Below are positions 7,876 to 16,499 of a DNA stretch of 64,000 nucleotides, in pieces. The position numbers were made by a program, and so were the translations under genes. The stretch spans positions 1 through 64,000 of the forward strand of contig NZ_LGHK01000042.1 in assembly GCF_001908235.1 (NCBI RefSeq). Reading direction: 5' to 3'. The notes under the pieces are model-generated. The model had not been told where the DNA came from, made no database searches, and saw nothing but the letters and a program-made list of their open reading frames with translations. Origin of the DNA: Bradyrhizobium sp. NAS96.2. GTDB taxonomy: Bacteria; Pseudomonadota; Alphaproteobacteria; Rhizobiales; Xanthobacteraceae. The stretch's first letter is position 1, and each line of letters opens with the position of its first letter.

Positions 7876-8688
7876 TCACAGCGCGACGATATCGGTCAGG
7901 CATTGCTGCGTGACGCTCATCCGCGCGTCGATCTGCGCTTGCGTCTTGCAGTCCATGTTCATCGCGAACACGGTGATGTCGCTGCCCTTCTCGGACCAAC
8001 CGACCAGCCAGCCGAGCGAGCCGTGCTCCTTGTCGGTGAGGCCGGTCTTGGCGCGGATGACGGCGTCGCCGACCTTCGTCACCGGGAGAATGTCGCGCAC
8101 CAGCTGCTGGCTGCGCTTGCCGACCGGCAGCACGCCGCGGCGCAGCCGATCGAGGAAATCGATCTGCTGCACCGGATCGATCCGCAGGTTTCCCTTGACC
8201 CAGAACTGGTCGATGCCGCCGCCGATGTCGCGATTGCCGTAGTCGATCGTATCGAGATATTTCTTCATCCGCTCCTCGCCGATGCGGCGGGCGATCTCCT
8301 GGAACACCGGAAAGGCCGACACCGCGATCGCCGAGCGCAGCGTGTGATCCTTGTTCCAGGCCTCGATGCTGCGGGTGACGCCGTCCCACTTGAACACGTC
8401 CTTGTCGGGATCCTGCGCCACACCGGTGTCGAGCGCGATCAGCGCGTTCGGGATCTTGAAGGTCGAAGCCGGCAGCCTGCCTTCGCCCGAACGGACCTTG
8501 TCGCTCGCGATGATCAGATAGTCGTCGATCTTGTAGCCGACGAAGGTGCCTTCGGTGCCGAGATCGAAGAACCGCTTTTGCAGGTCCTCGCGAAACTCGC
8601 TGCGCTGGTAGGACACGTTGGCGAAGCTGCGCGACGGGAGAATCGTGGCGGCAGCAAGCAGACCGAGCGCATGGCGGCGATGGATCAC
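7876..8688 (-). CDS. Class D (OXA-type) beta-lactamase
   Basis: This protein of about 270 residues has a signal peptide (1-23, HALGLLAAATILPSRSFA). It carries the class D set: the nucleophile in STFK (75-78, Lys78 being the carboxylated lysine), YGN (150-152), FW in the omega-loop region (Trp163), and KTG (214-216) followed by GWLVGW. It hydrolyses penicillins and possibly other beta-lactams in the periplasm by acyl-enzyme chemistry. The usual Ser-x-Val motif reads SAF (124-126), with Phe in place of Val. The start is a GTG at 8688; upstream codons encode a low-complexity Ser/Arg/Pro stretch unlike a protein start. The gene follows fliK/flhB-like genes with an 88-bp spacer containing a hairpin. 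It appears chromosomal, with no mobile element nearby. Confidence 0.93.
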   Translation of the reverse strand: MIHRRHALGLLAAATILPSRSFANVSYQRSEFREDLQKRFFDLGTEGTFVGYKIDDYLIIASDKVRSGEGRLPASTFKIPNALIALDTGVAQDPDKDVFKWDGVTRSIEAWNKDHTLRSAIAVSAFPVFQEIARRIGEERMKKYLDTIDYGNRDIGGGIDQFWVKGNLRIDPVQQIDFLDRLRRGVLPVGKRSQQLVRDILPVTKVGDAVIRAKTGLTDKEHGSLGWLVGWSEKGSDITVFAMNMDCKTQAQIDARMSVTQQCLTDIVAL

Positions 8689-8714
8689 GAGGAGACCTGA
8701 ACTGTTTCGGGTTG

Positions 8715-8740
8715 ACCACGATGGTGGATGCCATCGTGGT
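8715..8740. other. 10-bp hairpin upstream of the beta-lactamase gene
   Basis: ACCACGATGG (8715-8724) pairs perfectly with CCATCGTGGT (8731-8740) across a 6-nt loop. It lies between the FlhB-like stop and the beta-lactamase GTG, ending 26 bp before that start. There is no T-run on the minus strand. It could be a weak terminator, an mRNA-stability element or an operator. Confidence 0.5.
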
Positions 8741-8776
8741 GAAAGGATGGCAACAGGCACTGTCGATTGAAAGCGC

Positions 8777-9040
8777 TCAGCGCGCCCGCCCCGACATCCG
8801 CAGCACGAACACCAAGACCTCGGCGACGGCCTTGTAGAGCTCGGCCGGGATCTCGTCGCCGAGCTCGACATTGGAGAGCGCGCCGGCCAAAACCTCGTTC
8901 TCTTCGATCGGGATGTCGTTGGCTTTGGCGACCTCGATGATCTTGGCGCCGATCGCGCCCTTGCCTTTTGCCACCACGCGCGGCGCGCCGGCGTGATCGT
9001 AGTGCAGCGCGACCGCGAGCTGGTTGTGCGTCTCGCTCAT
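8777..9040 (-). CDS. FlhB C-terminal-domain-like protein (EscU/YscU/HrcU family)
   Basis: This 87-residue protein corresponds only to the cytoplasmic C-terminal domain of the FlhB export-gate protein (VALHYDHAGAPRVVAKGKG, then NDIPIEENEVLAGAL and IPAELYKAVAEVL). The membrane part is absent, and the NPTH autocleavage motif is not seen. Stand-alone FlhB-C proteins are common next to fliK and may modulate the substrate-specificity switch of the flagellar export apparatus. Its start overlaps the fliK stop by 4 bp (ATGA), so the two are translationally coupled. Confidence 0.9.
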   Translation of the reverse strand: MSETHNQLAVALHYDHAGAPRVVAKGKGAIGAKIIEVAKANDIPIEENEVLAGALSNVELGDEIPAELYKAVAEVLVFVLRMSGRAR

Positions 9041-10617
9041 GATGCGCGGTCCAGGAAATGGCCGGCGCGCGGCGTCGCCGGTTGCGGCGGGCTACCGTCG
9101 CGGATCTCGATATCGCCGGGCGTAAGCTCGGCCCTGCTCAGCGCCAGGCTCAGCTCGGACGCGCCGGCGCGCAATTGCGCGGCGGTCGAGGGGCGCTCCG
9201 CCCACATCCGCACCGAGGTGCGCTCGCCGTTCAGCGAGACCAGCGCGTGCACCGGTCCGGCCGGCTCGACGTCGAGCGTGAAGCGCGCCCGCCACACCCG
9301 CTTGACGGCTTCGACCTCGTTGCCGCCGCCGTGGCGGGAAATCTCGAACTGCGCCATCGCCGTGCCCTGCTGGGTCAGGAACGGGATCTCGAAATTCCAG
9401 CGCGGCACCATCGCGTCGAGCTGCGGACGCGCAGCATCGCCGTGGCCCGGCAGCGAAGCGACCTGCAGCAGCGTCTGCCGCGCCAGCGCCGCGTCGGTGT
9501 TTTCCAGCAGGCGATGCGCGGTGGTTGCGAGCGGCGCGCCTGGCGCGATCGAGGCCTCGGCGACGGCCTGAGCCGACGGCAGCGCGCCGTGAAACGGCGG
9601 TGGAGGCATGCTGCCACGCGCGGGTACATCGCCGGGCAGCATCTCCCGCGGCACGGCGCCCTGCCGTGCCGGGTTGCCGAGCTCATGCAGCGCTTCCTGA
9701 ATGAGGTTGAGCGCGCCACCCGCGGACGGCCCGGCATCGAGCGCATCTGCGAGCGCGCCGGCGAGCCCTGTGGCACCGCGGGTGAGATCCTCGGCAACCG
9801 GCACCCGCGCCTGCGGCAACAGGATTTCCTGAACCTCGAGGTCCGGTGCGCCAGATGGCACAAGGCTCGGCGACGTGCCAGCGCTGGCGAGTGCCGGTTG
9901 CTGCAGCGGCGTGGGCGCAGGTCTCGCGGCGTCACCCGCGCCGAGCGAGGTCAGCGCCTGGCGCAGCACGATCAGCGCGGCCTTCAGGTCGGGCGCACTG
10001 CCGCTCGCCGGCGCGACACCCGACGCGAGCGTCGCCTCCAACAGCAGGCCGGACTTCTGGAAGCCGGCCTTCACGGCATCTCCGCTCAAATTCTCGTCGA
10101 GACCGGTCTGCTGCGCCAGCACCTGCGCGATCGCGGCCTGCAGCTTTGGCGGCAGATTGGCTGACGCGACCGCGGTGAGATTGGCAAACAGCGGAGCCTG
10201 GCTGCCCTGCACCGCCGCCGCATGCTGGGCGGTGGCGGTGATGGTGATGCGCTCGAGCGGCGTCAGGGCAGCCTTCGGCGCCGTGGCGACGGGTTGCGGC
10301 GCGGCAGTGGCGTTGGCCGCGCCCGGCGACAGTTGCACCGCATCGCCGGTGTCCGCGCCCGATCCAACCAGTTGCAGACGGATGCCGTCATTGCTGTGCG
10401 ACACCGCAAGCTGCAGGTTCTGGCCCTGCTGCAGCGGCACCTCGGTCTGCACATCGATCGACAGGCTCGCAATCGCGATCCGCACCAGATCGGCGGAGAG
10501 CACCTTCAGGACCTGCGCCTTGATGACGCTGCCCGCCTCGAGCGTGAGGTCCGGCGCAACGCTGTCCGCCTCCTTCGAGGCGAGCACCGGCAGCACGGGA
10601 TTGACGGCGATAGCCAT
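9037..10617 (-). CDS. fliK: Flagellar hook-length control protein FliK
   Basis: This 526-residue protein has a long Ala/Pro/Gly/Gln-rich, low-complexity N-terminal and central part (about 1-400). A conserved C-terminal Flg_hook domain follows (about 405-515: RWNFEIPFLTQQGTAMAQFE, later SVRMWAERPSTAAQLRAG and LSRAELTPGDIEI). FliK is the secreted molecular ruler that sets hook length and triggers the FlhB specificity switch. The start begins MAIAVNPVLPV. The downstream FlhB-C gene overlaps it by 4 bp. No other flagellar gene is in the window, so this pair lies apart from the main flagellar cluster. Confidence 0.88.
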   Translation of the reverse strand: MAIAVNPVLPVLASKEADSVAPDLTLEAGSVIKAQVLKVLSADLVRIAIASLSIDVQTEVPLQQGQNLQLAVSHSNDGIRLQLVGSGADTGDAVQLSPGAANATAAPQPVATAPKAALTPLERITITATAQHAAAVQGSQAPLFANLTAVASANLPPKLQAAIAQVLAQQTGLDENLSGDAVKAGFQKSGLLLEATLASGVAPASGSAPDLKAALIVLRQALTSLGAGDAARPAPTPLQQPALASAGTSPSLVPSGAPDLEVQEILLPQARVPVAEDLTRGATGLAGALADALDAGPSAGGALNLIQEALHELGNPARQGAVPREMLPGDVPARGSMPPPPFHGALPSAQAVAEASIAPGAPLATTAHRLLENTDAALARQTLLQVASLPGHGDAARPQLDAMVPRWNFEIPFLTQQGTAMAQFEISRHGGGNEVEAVKRVWRARFTLDVEPAGPVHALVSLNGERTSVRMWAERPSTAAQLRAGASELSLALSRAELTPGDIEIRDGSPPQPATPRAGHFLDRAS

Positions 10618-10681
10618 GTCGGAGATCTCGGCCAGGCACGAGGGATGTGCCGCAGGCTAGCCCGGCGCCGTAAAGGTCTCG

Positions 10682-11461
10682 TTAACCCGGCCTGAATTCC
10701 CTGAGGACGCCGGCGGCGGCCTTGAAATCGACCTGGCGGGCGGCGCGGCGCGCCGCGACCTCCTCGTCGACGCCCCATTTCTCGATATTCCAGTCCTCGT
10801 CGACATGGGCGGCGGCCCAGACCTGATCCTCGTCACGGACACCATGCGCCAAAGCCAGCGCCAGCAGCGCCGAACCGGTCAGCGTCGTCACCACATGGAG
10901 CGCGGCGACCGGCCAGGGATCAGTCGGGAACGCGGCGCGCGCTGCCTTGATCGCAGGCTCGGGCTGGCCGACATGCATGACCCCCTCGGCCATCACGAAA
11001 TGGGCGCCGAGCGTATCAGCGGCCCAGAACAGGATCGGGTCCCAATGCTCGGCCTCGCGCGCCACCAGCGTCTCGGGATGGCCGGCGCGGTAGAACAGCA
11101 GATCGCTGCCGAGGAATTTGGCTGCGTCGTCGGCGACCTCGTCGACGCGATCGATCACCCCCTCGACCACGCTGTTGGCGAGGCGCGTCAGCGGCATGGT
11201 CACGGGATCGATGGTCTCGCCCTGCGCATTCCATTCGGCGGCAACCGCATTCGCAATGGCGCGGGTCGGCACCACGATCGGCTTGCCGGACGGCGAGCGG
11301 ATCTGCTTGCCATCGAGCGTGATCGAAAATCCGCCGTCGACATCGGTGACGGCGGCGCTGGTGTAGAAGCGCTTGCGCTTGGGCATGCGGATGTGGCGCC
11401 GCACCGCCTCCTGCGGATCGAGCGGAGCTTGTTCAGGGATATCGTCGAAGAGTTCGCGCAT
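10682..11461 (-). CDS. ATP12 family F1-ATPase assembly chaperone
   Basis: This 259-residue protein opens MRELFDDIPEQAPLDPQEAVRR and matches ATP12 (RFYTSAAV, GFSITLDGKQIRSPSGKP, AAEWNAQGETIDPVTMPLTR, AEHWDPILFWAADTLG). ATP12 binds the F1 alpha subunit during assembly of the mitochondrial-type F1-ATPase, and alphaproteobacteria carry the bacterial form. The ATG at 11461 was chosen because upstream codons look like antisense to another gene. It lies 64 bp upstream of fliK on the same strand, which may be coincidental. Confidence 0.92.
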   Translation of the reverse strand: MRELFDDIPEQAPLDPQEAVRRHIRMPKRKRFYTSAAVTDVDGGFSITLDGKQIRSPSGKPIVVPTRAIANAVAAEWNAQGETIDPVTMPLTRLANSVVEGVIDRVDEVADDAAKFLGSDLLFYRAGHPETLVAREAEHWDPILFWAADTLGAHFVMAEGVMHVGQPEPAIKAARAAFPTDPWPVAALHVVTTLTGSALLALALAHGVRDEDQVWAAAHVDEDWNIEKWGVDEEVAARRAARQVDFKAAAGVLREFRPG

Positions 11462-11530
11462 CGCGCCAGCCGGCTTTCGTTTCCAGGGATTTCCTGCAAG
11501 ATATGTCAGCGGCAGAGGCAAATAAAGCTG

Positions 11531-11986
11531 ATGGGACGCGGCAAATTCCTCGCGGGTGTCTCGCTCGTTGCGGCGGTTTTCGGGGCTGGTCCCGCCGACG
11601 CCGGGTTCCGCACGCCGGAATCGCTGATCCGCAACGTCTACGCCTTCTATGGACAAGGCAGCCCCGCGTTTTCCAATGGCCTGCCGCGCGACGAGGAAAC
11701 CGCCCGGCAATTCTTCGACCCCAGCCTGCGCGGCGCCTGGACCGCCCTGCACGATGCGCCGTACGATTTTTTGGTGCAGAGCCCGACCTGGCGGATCGGC
11801 CCGATCTCGATCGCAACGCCGCGCCGCCAGTTCGACAAGACCGATGTGACTGTGGCCTTCGACAATGAGGGCCGCGCGGTCACGCTCGACTTCATCGTCG
11901 TCAACGGACCCGACGGCTGGGTGATCGCGGATGTCGAGAGCCCGCACGATTCATTGCGGATGTTTCTGACGCAGTTCAGGCGCTAA
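11531..11986 (+). CDS. Secreted DUF3828-like protein
   Basis: This 151-residue protein has a signal peptide (1-24, FLAGVSLVAAVFGAGPADA). A single domain follows, containing SLIRNVYAFYG, ARQFFDPSLRGAW and DVTVAFDNEGRAVTLDFIVV, ending DSLRMFLTQFR. This resembles the DUF3828 type of periplasmic protein (NTF2-like alpha+beta fold). The function is unknown. The ATG at 11531 is preceded by AGAGG at about 12 bp. It is divergent from the ATP12 gene, and its start region lies only about 70 bp from that ATG, so the promoters must overlap. Confidence 0.75.
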   Translation: MGRGKFLAGVSLVAAVFGAGPADAGFRTPESLIRNVYAFYGQGSPAFSNGLPRDEETARQFFDPSLRGAWTALHDAPYDFLVQSPTWRIGPISIATPRRQFDKTDVTVAFDNEGRAVTLDFIVVNGPDGWVIADVESPHDSLRMFLTQFRR

Positions 11987-12306
11987 ACTCACTTGTCGGC
12001 ACCACGGAAGATGACGGGATCGGCGACACCGAAAAAATATCTGACGATTGGCTGCGCGTCTTGGTATCTCCGCAATTCAGTCGGCGAATGGGTCATCCGA
12101 TTGATCGCTCAGCAGGTTTGAGGATCGCGCACACCGCTGCGTCGAAGTGCCGCAAATTTCTGTCATCTGTGCGTTAAAAACCTGCCAGATTTCGGCAACA
12201 ACGCGCGGCTAGCGTCCCGATACCAAACAGAAGCATTTGTCGACCGTTGCGGTCGCAAGACGTGGACTGACGTCACGCGTGGCGCCGGTCGCGCGCTTGC
12301 GCGCGC
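11987..12306. other. 320-bp intergenic region upstream of the multicopper oxidase gene
   Basis: No open frame with gene-like composition lies here. It includes the most AT-rich patches nearby (around 12035-12050 and 12150-12180) and is the likely promoter region of the downstream coupled pair. I see no confident -35/-10 pair and no recognisable repeat. Confidence 0.4.
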
Positions 12307-14139
12307 GTGGCGGCGTATAAGCGGGGCGGCGTGGCACGACGACTTTCGACCGTTTGTTGTGTCATTGCCGCGGCTTGCCTCGGGCTTGCTGCGAGCGGCA
12401 TGACGACCTGGCTCGCCGCAGCAAGCGTGCAGGATGCGCCGCGAACGCAGCAGGACGTTTGTGCCCGGCCGGATCCCGGAAGTGCGATCGCCGAACCCGC
12501 TGAATTGCGCAGCCGCGACGGCGTGCTTGAAACCGACCTCACCATCCACGACGAGAAGATGCCGGATGGAACGAGCCGCTATTGCTACCTGACACCGGAC
12601 GGTAAGCCGTCGCCGACCCTGCGGCTGAAGCCGGGCGATCAGCTGGTGATTCATTTCAAGAACGACCTCGTCGATCTCGATACGGCAACGCCCGCGATCG
12701 ACCGTCCGCTCGCCGGCGCGCCGATCTGCACGACGCGGAAGCAAGCCGACATCTGCGAGAGCGGTGCGATGACGCCGATCTCGACCAATCTGCACTTCCA
12801 CGGGCTGACCGTGCCGCCGGTCTGCCATCAGGATGATGTGCTGAAAACATCGGTCCAGCCCGACGATGCGCCGTTCGACTATCGTCTGCGCATTCCCGAC
12901 GACGCGGCGCCCGGCCTCTATTGGTACCACCCGCATCTGCACGGCTTCAGCAAGACGCAGGTGCTCGGCGGCGCCTCCGGCGCCATCATCATCGAAGGCA
13001 TCGAGCGCGCCGATCCACAGCTCGCCGGCCTGCCCGAGCGCGTGCTCGTGATCCGCGACCAGGATCTCGTCAATCCCGATGCACCGCCGTCGAAATTCGA
13101 GCCGGTCATGACCAAGAGCCAGCTCGACAATGACGGCGACGTCGCCAATTCCGGCACCGGCTTCGGCAAGCCGTCGAAGGACCTTTCCGTCAACTTCGTG
13201 CCGGTGCCCTATCCGAACTATCCGCCGGCAAGGCTGACGATGAAGCCGGGCGAGCGCCAGCTCTGGCGCGTGCTGAACGCATCCGCGATCACCTATCTCA
13301 ACCTCGCGCTGCTGGTCGGCCGCGCGCCGCAGCAGATCGGCATCGTCGGGCTCGACGGCGTGCCATTGCAGTTTCAGAGCAGTCCGTCGCCGTCGGTGCA
13401 ATGGGTCAACCATATCGGCCTGCCGCCGGGCTCGCGCGCCGAGTTCATCGTCGAAGGACCGCCCGCCGGCGCATCAGCCTTGCTGGTGACGCGCGCGGTC
13501 GACACCGGCCCTGCCGGCGAAAACGACCCCAACCGCGCGCTGCTCGCCGTCACGGCCTCGGCCAACGCCGGCGAGCCGCAGGCGGCCCTGCCCGCTCACG
13601 CCGAGCCGCTGCCGCGACCTGAGCGGCCGTGGGTCGGCAACGTCGCACCGGTGCGCGTCAGAAAACTGTTCTTCTCCGAGCAGCCGGAGAATCCGAACGA
13701 TCCGAACAGCCCGACCAAGTTCTTCATGACCCTCGACGGCGAGACGCCGAAGCCGTTCGATCCGCATTCGGATGTTCCCGACATCACCGTGCGGCAGGGC
13801 GACGTCGAGGACTGGATCATCGAGAACCGCTCGATGGAGCTGCATGATTTCCACATCCATCAGCTTCACTTCCAGCTGCTCGACTGGTCCGGCATCGCGG
13901 TCAACGAGCCGTTCCTGCGCGATACCGTCAACGTGCCCTACTACAACACCCGGATGCTGAAATATCCGAGCGTGCGCCTGCGCATGGATTTCCGCGATCT
14001 CAATATCGTCGGCACCTTCGTCTACCACTGCCACGTCCTCGAGCATGAGGACGGCGGCATGATGGGGCGGATCAAGGTCGTGCCGCGAGACACTGCAAGT
14101 TCCACCAAGCCGCTCAACCAGCAAAAAGGAGAGCTTTAA
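12307..14139 (+). CDS. Exported multicopper oxidase
   Basis: This protein of about 610 residues has an N-terminal hydrophobic signal segment (15-38). All four copper-binding motifs of three-domain multicopper oxidases are present: HFHG (163-166), HPHLHG (208-213), HDFHIH (513-518) and HCH-x3-H-x4-M (574-585). The type 1 copper ligand set is therefore Cys575 with His and Met585, and the trinuclear site looks intact. Such enzymes oxidise phenols, metal ions such as Cu(I) or Mn(II), or other reductants with O2 in the periplasm. The substrate here is unknown. The start is a GTG at 12307; a GTG at 12331 is an equal alternative. The stop overlaps the next gene's ATG (TAATG). Confidence 0.9.
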   Translation: MAAYKRGGVARRLSTVCCVIAAACLGLAASGMTTWLAAASVQDAPRTQQDVCARPDPGSAIAEPAELRSRDGVLETDLTIHDEKMPDGTSRYCYLTPDGKPSPTLRLKPGDQLVIHFKNDLVDLDTATPAIDRPLAGAPICTTRKQADICESGAMTPISTNLHFHGLTVPPVCHQDDVLKTSVQPDDAPFDYRLRIPDDAAPGLYWYHPHLHGFSKTQVLGGASGAIIIEGIERADPQLAGLPERVLVIRDQDLVNPDAPPSKFEPVMTKSQLDNDGDVANSGTGFGKPSKDLSVNFVPVPYPNYPPARLTMKPGERQLWRVLNASAITYLNLALLVGRAPQQIGIVGLDGVPLQFQSSPSPSVQWVNHIGLPPGSRAEFIVEGPPAGASALLVTRAVDTGPAGENDPNRALLAVTASANAGEPQAALPAHAEPLPRPERPWVGNVAPVRVRKLFFSEQPENPNDPNSPTKFFMTLDGETPKPFDPHSDVPDITVRQGDVEDWIIENRSMELHDFHIHQLHFQLLDWSGIAVNEPFLRDTVNVPYYNTRMLKYPSVRLRMDFRDLNIVGTFVYHCHVLEHEDGGMMGRIKVVPRDTASSTKPLNQQKGEL

Positions 14140-16316
14140 TGCGCGACAAGCGGAAGTCACGTTGGCTGCAGAGTTGCCGCCTCACCCTCAGCGCACTGGC
14201 GCTGGGCCAGTTCACCGCCGGCCCCGTCCTTGCGCAGGACTGGGATCACCACGGTGGACACGAGACCCGTTCGCCGATCAAGCACGTGATCGTCATCATC
14301 GGCGAGAACCGCAGCTTCGACCACGTGTTCGCGACTTACGTGCCCGAGCGACGCGGCGAGAGCGTGTTCAACCTGCTCTCGCAGGGCATCGTCAAGCTCG
14401 ACGGCAACAAGAATGCGATCCCCGGGCCGAACTTCGAAAAGGCGCATCAGCACGCGGCCATGGATAACGGCCCGAACGATGCGTTCCTGCTGAGCCCGCC
14501 GAAGCAGAACTTCCCGAAGGATCAATTGCCGGCTCCGCTGGTCGGAGGTCCCAAGGTCTCCTACATCCCGAACAAGTGCGGCAGCTCGCCGATCACCACC
14601 TGCGAGGCCTCGCTGGTGCTGGCGCAGCAGTCGGAATCCGGCCTGCCGTCCGAATACTACCAGTTCCTGCTTTCCGGTGGCACCGGTCAGACCTCGCAGA
14701 CCCCCGATCAGCGCATCACCAATGTCAGCGCGCTGCCGGCCGGTCCGTTCCAGCTCACCAACAGCGATGCGATGCCCTACGACTCCTATTCGGCAAGCCC
14801 GGTGCATCGCTTCTACCAAATGTGGCAGCAGCTGAACTGCAACCACTCGGCGGCCAGCCGCGACAATCCGTCGGGCTGCGGTGCCAATCTGTTCGCCTGG
14901 GTCGAAGTAACCGTCGGCGCCGGCGCCAACGGCGCGGCGCAGCCCTCGAACTTCTCCACCGACTATTCGCCGACGGCGACGACCACGGGTGAAGGCTCGA
15001 CGGCGCTCGGCTTCTACAACGTGCAGAAGGGCGACGTGCCCTACTTCACCTCGCTGGCGCAGAAATATGCGATGAGCGACAACTTCCACCAGTCGGTCAA
15101 CGGCGGCACCGGTGCCAACCACATCATGTTCGGCCATGCCGACATGCTCTACTTCAGCGACACCTACGGCAACGCCGCCGTCCCGCCGAACGGCACGCAG
15201 GTGTTCGGCGGCACGCCCGACGCCGGCATCGTCCATGAGATCGAGAATCCGAACCCGGCTGCTGGCACCAACAACTGGTACACCGAGGACGGCTACGGCG
15301 CCGGCGGCAATGGCGGCTTCGCGCCGCCCTTCCAGACCAGCCCGGTGTCCGGCGGCGGCTCCTACAGCGACTGCTCGGATCCGAGCCAGCCCGGCGTCAA
15401 GCCGATCCTGGACTATCTGAAGAACATCCGGATCAACGCGAATTGCGAGCCGGGCCACTATTATCTGTTGAACAACTACAACCCGGGTTACTTCGGCAAC
15501 GGCAAGAACGCCTACACCGACACCAATCCGTCCAACACGCCGTTCACGATCCCGCCGTCGACCCGCAAGAGCATCGGCGACAGCCTGAACGAGCGGAACA
15601 TCTCCTGGAAGTATTACGGCGACCAGTGGAACAACTACGTCAACGATCCCTATCAGCTCAACTGGGGCGTAGCCGGTCCGACCGCCGACGAGTACTGCAA
15701 CATCTGCAATCCGTTCCAGTACGACACCTCGATCATGTCGCACCCGGAGCAGGTCGCAGCCCATATCAAGGACTCGGTTGATCTGTACTCCGACCTCTCC
15801 AAGCACTCGCTGCCGGCGGTCTCCATCGTCAAGCCGAGCGGCTTCACCGACGGTCACCCGTCGTCGTCCAAGCTCAATCTGTTCGAAGGCTTCGCGAAGA
15901 AGGTCGTCGACCAGGTCCAGGCCTCGGACTACGCCAAGGATACCGCGATCTTCATCACGTTCGACGAAGGTGGCGGCTACTTCGACTCCGGCTACGTGCA
16001 GCCGCTCGACTATTTCGGCGACGGCACGCGTATTCCGATGATCGTGGTGTCGCCGTACGCGCGGCAAGGCCACATCTCGCATGAATATGCCGATCACGTC
16101 TCGATCATCAAATTCATCGAGCGGAACTGGCGCCTGGAGCCGATCACCCATCGCAGCCGCGACAACTTCCCGAACCCGGTTGCGGCGCCCGGCAATCCCT
16201 ATGTTCCGGTCAACAGCCCGGCGCTCAGCGACATGTTCGACTTCTTCGACTTCGACGGCGGCGGCCATCACCACCATGGTGACGGCGACGACCAGGGTGG
16301 CAACTGGAATAACTGA
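14139..16316 (+). CDS. Secreted phosphoesterase, phospholipase C / acid phosphatase superfamily
   Basis: This 725-residue protein has a Sec signal peptide (about 1-32, ending VLAQ). The phosphoesterase-family core starts with IKHVIVIIGENRSFDHVFATY (from residue 47; ENRSFDH holds the N-terminal metal and nucleophile region). It continues with FITFDEGGGYFD and RIPMIVVSPYAR and ends with the DHVSIIKFIERNW segment, matching bacterial phospholipase C/AcpA enzymes that cleave phosphodiesters or phosphomonoesters. The mature protein begins DWDHHGGHE and ends GGGHHHHGDGDD, so both ends are His/Asp-rich. The ATG sits behind AAAGGAGAGC and overlaps the oxidase stop, so the two proteins are made together. 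Substrate specificity cannot be read from sequence. Confidence 0.88.
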   Translation: MRDKRKSRWLQSCRLTLSALALGQFTAGPVLAQDWDHHGGHETRSPIKHVIVIIGENRSFDHVFATYVPERRGESVFNLLSQGIVKLDGNKNAIPGPNFEKAHQHAAMDNGPNDAFLLSPPKQNFPKDQLPAPLVGGPKVSYIPNKCGSSPITTCEASLVLAQQSESGLPSEYYQFLLSGGTGQTSQTPDQRITNVSALPAGPFQLTNSDAMPYDSYSASPVHRFYQMWQQLNCNHSAASRDNPSGCGANLFAWVEVTVGAGANGAAQPSNFSTDYSPTATTTGEGSTALGFYNVQKGDVPYFTSLAQKYAMSDNFHQSVNGGTGANHIMFGHADMLYFSDTYGNAAVPPNGTQVFGGTPDAGIVHEIENPNPAAGTNNWYTEDGYGAGGNGGFAPPFQTSPVSGGGSYSDCSDPSQPGVKPILDYLKNIRINANCEPGHYYLLNNYNPGYFGNGKNAYTDTNPSNTPFTIPPSTRKSIGDSLNERNISWKYYGDQWNNYVNDPYQLNWGVAGPTADEYCNICNPFQYDTSIMSHPEQVAAHIKDSVDLYSDLSKHSLPAVSIVKPSGFTDGHPSSSKLNLFEGFAKKVVDQVQASDYAKDTAIFITFDEGGGYFDSGYVQPLDYFGDGTRIPMIVVSPYARQGHISHEYADHVSIIKFIERNWRLEPITHRSRDNFPNPVAAPGNPYVPVNSPALSDMFDFFDFDGGGHHHHGDGDDQGGNWNN

Positions 16317-16338
16317 CCACCGCTTTTGACGACACACA

Positions 16339-16368
16339 ATCCGCCGGCCCGAAAGGCCGGCGGATTTC
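16339..16368 (+). terminator. Intrinsic terminator after the phosphoesterase gene
   Basis: An 11-bp perfect stem, ATCCGCCGGCC (16339-16349) with GGCCGGCGGAT (16355-16365), encloses a 5-nt loop and runs into TTTCG. It begins 22 bp after the phosphoesterase stop and closes the oxidase-phosphoesterase unit. Confidence 0.85.
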
Positions 16369-16499
16369 GTTTGTGCGAGCGTCAGAACGGCGCGGATCGC
16401 ATGATCACAAGGTCTCGATGCGGTGTGGCCGAGCGCTTGTGATACGGCGCGAACTTCGGCAGTCTCTTCGATCATCGGAACGACACCGGAGCCGATAGC

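Noticed and set aside
12163..13413. Open frame of 416 codons antisense to the multicopper oxidase start
   Set aside because: It overlaps most of the oxidase N-terminal half. Its composition is Arg/His/Gly-rich with no domain, while the oxidase frame has all four copper motifs.
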